A stretch of 64,000 bases of DNA from assembly GCA_016927475.1 (NCBI GenBank), contig JAFGMO010000067.1, forward strand, positions 1-64,000, given 5' to 3'. A model generated the notes under the pieces. The model made no database searches, was not told the origin of the DNA, and saw only the letters and a list, made by a program, of their open reading frames with translations. This DNA comes from Candidatus Aminicenantota bacterium. GTDB lineage: Bacteria > Acidobacteriota > Aminicenantia > Aminicenantales > Aminicenantaceae. Every line of letters starts with the position of its first letter. The first letter of the stretch is position 1. This document shows, in pieces, positions 60,974 through 64,000 of this stretch. The position numbers and the translations under genes are program-made.

Positions 60974-63130
60974 ATGAAAATATATCGCGTTTTTATTTTA
61001 TTTATTACCTTGTTGGTCCTTGTTCTTTTTTGTGTGGCCGATGAGGGAATGTGGCCCATGAGCGAGATCTCCAAACTTAATCTAAGGGATAAAGGGCTGG
61101 AGATTCCGCCGGAGGAAATTTACAATCCGGATGGATTAAGCCTGATTTATGCCGTGGTTAATGTTGGTGCGACCGGTTCTTTTGTCTCTCCAGATGGACT
61201 TATCATCACCAATCACCATGTTGCTTACGGTTCCGTCCAGGCGGCCAGCACAAAGGAGAAAGATTATATCAGGCATGGATTTCTTGCCCGAAACCTATCT
61301 GATGAGATTCCCGCCCAGGGACGAACTGCGAGGATCATCGATTCGTTCCGGGATGTTTCAGAAGAGGTTCTCAGCGTGGTCGAACCGGGAATGTCCTATG
61401 CGGATAGAACGAAAGCCGTTGAAAGAAAAATCAAAGACATCGTTAAAAGAGAAGAGAAACAACATCCCGGTAAACGGGCGGAAGTGGCGGAGATGTTCAG
61501 CGGAAAAACCTATGTTCTCTTTCTCTATACGTATTTGAGAGATATTCGTCTTGTGTACGTTCCTCCCCGCTCTATTGGAGAATTCGGTGGTGAAACGGAT
61601 AACTGGATGTGGCCCAGACACACGGGTGATTTTTCCTTTATGCGTGCGTATGTGGCACCTGACGGGTCGCCCGCGGATTATTCTCCGGATAATGTGCCTT
61701 TTCACCCAAAAAAATATCTACGGATCGCTCCGGAAGGAGTTAGAGAAGGGGATTTTGTTTTTATTCTCGGTTATCCGGGCCGGACATACCGCCACCGAAC
61801 TTCCTATTTTTTATCCTTTGAAGAAGAAATAAGAATGCCCTATGTTGTTGACTGGTATCAATGGCAAATCGATATCATACAGAAGATTGGCGAAAAAGAC
61901 CGGGGCATTGCCATCAAGCATCTCTCCCGTATCAAAGGACTTTCCAACACGATGAAAAATTATAGAGGCAAGCTGGTTGGGATGGAACGCCTTGATATGA
62001 CGGCCAAAAAAAGGGCCGAGGAAGAGAATATGCAGAAGTTTATTGATGCCGATGGAAATTTAAAAGCGAAATACGGCGATCTTCTGGAAAAAATTGGCGA
62101 GGTTTTTCGTGATATGAGGCAAAACGCCGAATCCGAACTGCTTTTGGACTATCTTCCGCGTAGTGTTATTATGCTTTATTTTGCCACGACTGTTTATGAG
62201 GCAGCCCATGAACTTCGAAAGCCCGATCTGGAAAGAGAATCCGCTTACATGGACCGCAACTTTCCCAGGCTGAAACAACGGCTTGCACTCTATTTGAGAA
62301 ATTACTTTGAGCCTACCGATAAGATCGTTTTAAAGGAAATCCTGCTTCGGGCCTTCAGGCTTCCGGAGGGGCAGAGGATCAAAGCGCTGGAGGAAATCAT
62401 CGGCGGAAGAACGGAAGGTGACATCGAGATCTTTATCAAAAATGTTTTCGAAAAAAGTCGTCTTGATAAAGAGGCCATTCTGATGAAAGCCTTGGAAATG
62501 TCTCCGGATGAACTGTATGAGATGAACGATCCTTTTATCCAACTGGCAGCCGCACTATATCCCGTTTTCCAGGAACAAAAAGAAAAAGATCGCACCCGGA
62601 AGGGCATTCTGGATGAGCTTCGCGCCAAACTGATCGATGTCAAGCAGGAATACTTGAAGAAAGATTTTATACCGGATGCCAACGGGACGCTCCGATTGAC
62701 ATACGGCCGCATCCGTGGTTATTCTCCCAGGGATGCCGTTTGGTACAATCCCATTACCACGCTTGAAGGCGTGATCGAAAAAACGACAGGGAAGGAACCT
62801 TTTGACACACCGGAGAAAATTTTTTCCCTGTATAAGGAACGGAATTTTGGACGGTTTGCTCATCCTGGCTTAAAAACCGTTCCCGTTTGTATCTTGTATG
62901 ACATGGATACGACGGGCGGCAATTCGGGAAGTCCCGTCCTTAATGCCCGGGGAGAGCTTATCGGAGTTAATTTTGACAGGGCTTATGAAGCCACGATTAA
63001 CGATTTCGGCTGGAGCGATTCCTACAGCCGTTCCATCGGCGTGGATATCCGCTATGTCTTATGGGTAACCCAGAAATACGGCGGGGTGAACACGTTGTTG
63101 AGAGAGCTGGGAATTGATGTCTCTCAATAA
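60974..63130 (+). CDS. S46 dipeptidyl-peptidase, DPP11-like (Asp/Glu-specific prediction)
   Basis: This 718-residue exported peptidase releases dipeptides from the N-terminus of peptides. A signal peptide ends near CVADEG. The trypsin-like half has the catalytic His at LIITNHHVAYG (81/82), GETDNWMWPRHTGDFS with the catalytic Asp region, and Ser651 in TGGNSGSPVLNARGE. Eighteen residues after the Ser, in NFDRAYE, lies an Arg (669). In this family an Arg at that place marks DPP11 acidic P1 specificity, while Gly marks DPP7. AGAGGAGG precedes ATG 60974. A damaged paralogue lies at 37504-39200. Confidence 0.93.
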   Translation: MKIYRVFILFITLLVLVLFCVADEGMWPMSEISKLNLRDKGLEIPPEEIYNPDGLSLIYAVVNVGATGSFVSPDGLIITNHHVAYGSVQAASTKEKDYIRHGFLARNLSDEIPAQGRTARIIDSFRDVSEEVLSVVEPGMSYADRTKAVERKIKDIVKREEKQHPGKRAEVAEMFSGKTYVLFLYTYLRDIRLVYVPPRSIGEFGGETDNWMWPRHTGDFSFMRAYVAPDGSPADYSPDNVPFHPKKYLRIAPEGVREGDFVFILGYPGRTYRHRTSYFLSFEEEIRMPYVVDWYQWQIDIIQKIGEKDRGIAIKHLSRIKGLSNTMKNYRGKLVGMERLDMTAKKRAEEENMQKFIDADGNLKAKYGDLLEKIGEVFRDMRQNAESELLLDYLPRSVIMLYFATTVYEAAHELRKPDLERESAYMDRNFPRLKQRLALYLRNYFEPTDKIVLKEILLRAFRLPEGQRIKALEEIIGGRTEGDIEIFIKNVFEKSRLDKEAILMKALEMSPDELYEMNDPFIQLAAALYPVFQEQKEKDRTRKGILDELRAKLIDVKQEYLKKDFIPDANGTLRLTYGRIRGYSPRDAVWYNPITTLEGVIEKTTGKEPFDTPEKIFSLYKERNFGRFAHPGLKTVPVCILYDMDTTGGNSGSPVLNARGELIGVNFDRAYEATINDFGWSDSYSRSIGVDIRYVLWVTQKYGGVNTLLRELGIDVSQ

Positions 63131-63162
63131 TCAGGATTTCCCGGTTCTTGAAGGCACGGAAA

Positions 63163-63226
63163 CTGTTCATGATTTGAAAAAATCCCTTTTCTCCTATCGA
63201 GTGAAAGAGGATTATTTCATGAACAG
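63163..63226. repeat. Inverted repeat with 10-bp perfect arms
   Basis: CTGTTCATGA (63163-63172) pairs perfectly with TCATGAACAG (63217-63226) across a 44-nt loop. The arms resemble the CTGTTCA ends of element copy 2, so this may be a short relative. The right arm contains the ATG of a 14-codon frame, so pairing would hide its start. Confidence 0.5.
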
Positions 63227-63263
63227 ACTTGAATTTTTTTCATTTTTTCATTATTTTAGATGA
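63219..63263 (+). other. Possible Phe-rich 14-codon upstream reading frame
   Basis: ATG 63219 has GAGG about 8 nt upstream and encodes MNRLEFFSFFHYFR before TGA at 63261. The stop is 4 nt before the start of the next gene. It recalls Phe leader peptides, but no terminator/antiterminator pair is seen. It may be chance in a T-rich tract. Confidence 0.2.
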
Positions 63264-63267
63264 CATA

Positions 63268-63807
63268 ATGATTGATAGTGATTCGGTTATGGGAAGACTG
63301 GATAGACTTGTCTATAAAAAAGCGGAGGAAGCCTACGATTATCTTATGAACGCCATCAAGTCGTTCGAAGGAATGTTCGGAGGAATATCTTTTCCTGAAA
63401 CGTCGGATTATTATCGTGCCAAGAATCTTCTCAAGCAAGGAGAAAGTTCTTACGAAGAAGTTTTGAAAAACGCCCGAAAGTATCTAGGACCTGTGCCTGA
63501 TTATGCTTCCAAAGACTTTGAGGAGTGGCGGAAGACCCTTATCGCGGAAAGCCAAATCATCGCCAAGGGAATGGACCTTGCCGCATTGAAACAGGAGCTG
63601 GCACAAGATGAACTTATGCGAAAGATGATGCCGATCCATGAGATTGAAGCTTTTTTAGGCAAACACTTTAACGAACAGAAAATAGGGAAAAGAAAACTTC
63701 CCAACATAAAAGCCAGGATGATCATCATGAAGCTGCAGGATTGTTTGACCAGGGCTAAAGATCTGGATAAAACAGCACAGAAATTCGTCCAACCCAAGAT
63801 TACTTAA
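63268..63807 (+). CDS. Unidentified protein, possibly related to the acetyl-CoA synthase N-terminal region
   Basis: This is a 179-residue mostly helical protein with no signal peptide. The N-terminus (LVYKKAEEAYDYLMNAIKSF) and the following block ISFPETSDYYRAKNLL recall the beginning of bacterial acetyl-CoA synthase alpha subunits, where a helix is followed by FPxTxYYLP. The resemblance is by eye only, and the remaining length is much too short for that enzyme. Its N-terminus is also similar to the partial gene that follows. ATG 63268 is used; TTG 63229 lies upstream and ATG 63289 is an alternative. The ribosome-binding site is weak. Confidence 0.55.
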   Translation: MIDSDSVMGRLDRLVYKKAEEAYDYLMNAIKSFEGMFGGISFPETSDYYRAKNLLKQGESSYEEVLKNARKYLGPVPDYASKDFEEWRKTLIAESQIIAKGMDLAALKQELAQDELMRKMMPIHEIEAFLGKHFNEQKIGKRKLPNIKARMIIMKLQDCLTRAKDLDKTAQKFVQPKIT

Positions 63808-63878
63808 GCCCGGCTTTTATTAGGTTGCCTCATTTTCCCATAGTGATTCTTATGTAAAACTGAATTTCCGCCGGGAAG

Positions 63879-64000
63879 ATGATTTCAAAAGACGGCGGAT
63901 GTAATGAAGCCATGTACGGAGGGATTGAGAAGCTTATCGTCAGAAAAGCGATAAAGTGCGTTGATTCGCTTCGTGATTCCATTAAGACCTTTCATATTTA
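63879..64000 (+). CDS. Partial gene at the right edge, similar to the preceding gene
   Basis: The frame is open from ATG 63879 (alternative ATG 63912) to the end of the window. The visible N-terminus GIEKLIVRKAIKCVDSLRDS aligns with DRLVYKKAEEAYDYLMNAI of the previous gene: basic pair, alternating aliphatic positions and a final SIKTF/AIKSF. The two are therefore probably related. If the acetyl-CoA synthase impression is right, this may be the start of the real subunit. The product cannot be named from 41 residues. Confidence 0.4.
   Translation, partial: MISKDGGCNEAMYGGIEKLIVRKAIKCVDSLRDSIKTFHI

Noticed and set aside
63219..63263. Phe attenuation leader
   Set aside because: The peptide is Phe-rich, but no terminator/antiterminator pair follows and the downstream gene is not an aromatic amino-acid enzyme. 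Kept only as a low-confidence observation.
1..64000. CRISPR arrays, insertion sequences, prophage, tRNA or rRNA genes
   Set aside because: No regularly spaced direct repeats, transposases, phage structural genes or RNA-gene signatures were seen on either strand.

Overview
The window looks like a chromosomal segment of an uncultured, anaerobic, diderm heterotroph. The best lineage guess is Candidatus Aminicenantes or a close relative of Acidobacteriota. This is inferred from gene content only: S46 dipeptidyl-peptidases, PDZ-7TM-GAF-GGDEF proteins, a 6-bladed propeller lipoprotein, DUF3810, a Group 3c [NiFe]-hydrogenase with HdrA, and many exported peptidases and glycosidases. No rRNA, tRNA, IS element, phage or CRISPR array was seen.

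Layout. 0-1.2 kb: the end of one gene and an exported protein of unknown function. 1.2-7.4 kb (minus strand): a complete TetR-TolC-MFP-RND efflux operon with a consensus promoter and a perfect operator palindrome at its transcription start. A MATE/ANKH-like transporter diverges from it. 8.9-17.1 kb: a catabolic run made of an Old Yellow Enzyme, a fumarate-reductase-like flavoprotein, an SDR, a fused KDPG aldolase/KDG kinase, an amidohydrolase and a DUF2461 protein. 17.2-22.6 kb: hydrogenase maturation protease, HdrA, MvhD, MvhG and MvhA, with no HdrBC. 22.6-28.4 kb: an AT-richer stretch of membrane and regulatory genes. 28.4-40.4 kb: glycan and peptide turnover (six-hairpin glycosidase, S41 peptidase, GH38 mannosidase, Gfo/Idh/MocA oxidoreductase, a broken S46 peptidase, a UroD-family protein). 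40.4-44 kb: a putative structured RNA followed by a histidine kinase, a receiver and a receiver-GGDEF protein. 44-52 kb: a glycosidase-like protein, DUF389, CorA, UPF0316 and a PDZ-7TM-GAF-GGDEF protein. 52-64 kb: Nnr, C69 dipeptidase, a toast-rack lipoprotein, gamma-glutamyltransferase, a DAK2-DegV fusion, DUF1295, an intact S46 peptidase, and two related genes at the right edge.

How it fits together. The exported peptidases (S46, C69, S41, GGT) and glycosidases feed amino acids and sugars inward. The KDG branch would deliver pyruvate and glyceraldehyde-3-phosphate. The MvhADG-HdrA module would dispose of or recycle electrons as H2 through ferredoxin-linked flavin bifurcation.

Most unusual signal. 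Two intergenic elements of about 265 bp (49379-49647 and 55420-55681) share an 83-bp core. Each has three nested or adjacent stems whose sequences differ between the copies while staying complementary. This covariation points to a structured mobile or RNA element that I cannot match to a known family. Shorter related inverted-repeat elements lie next to other gene ends.
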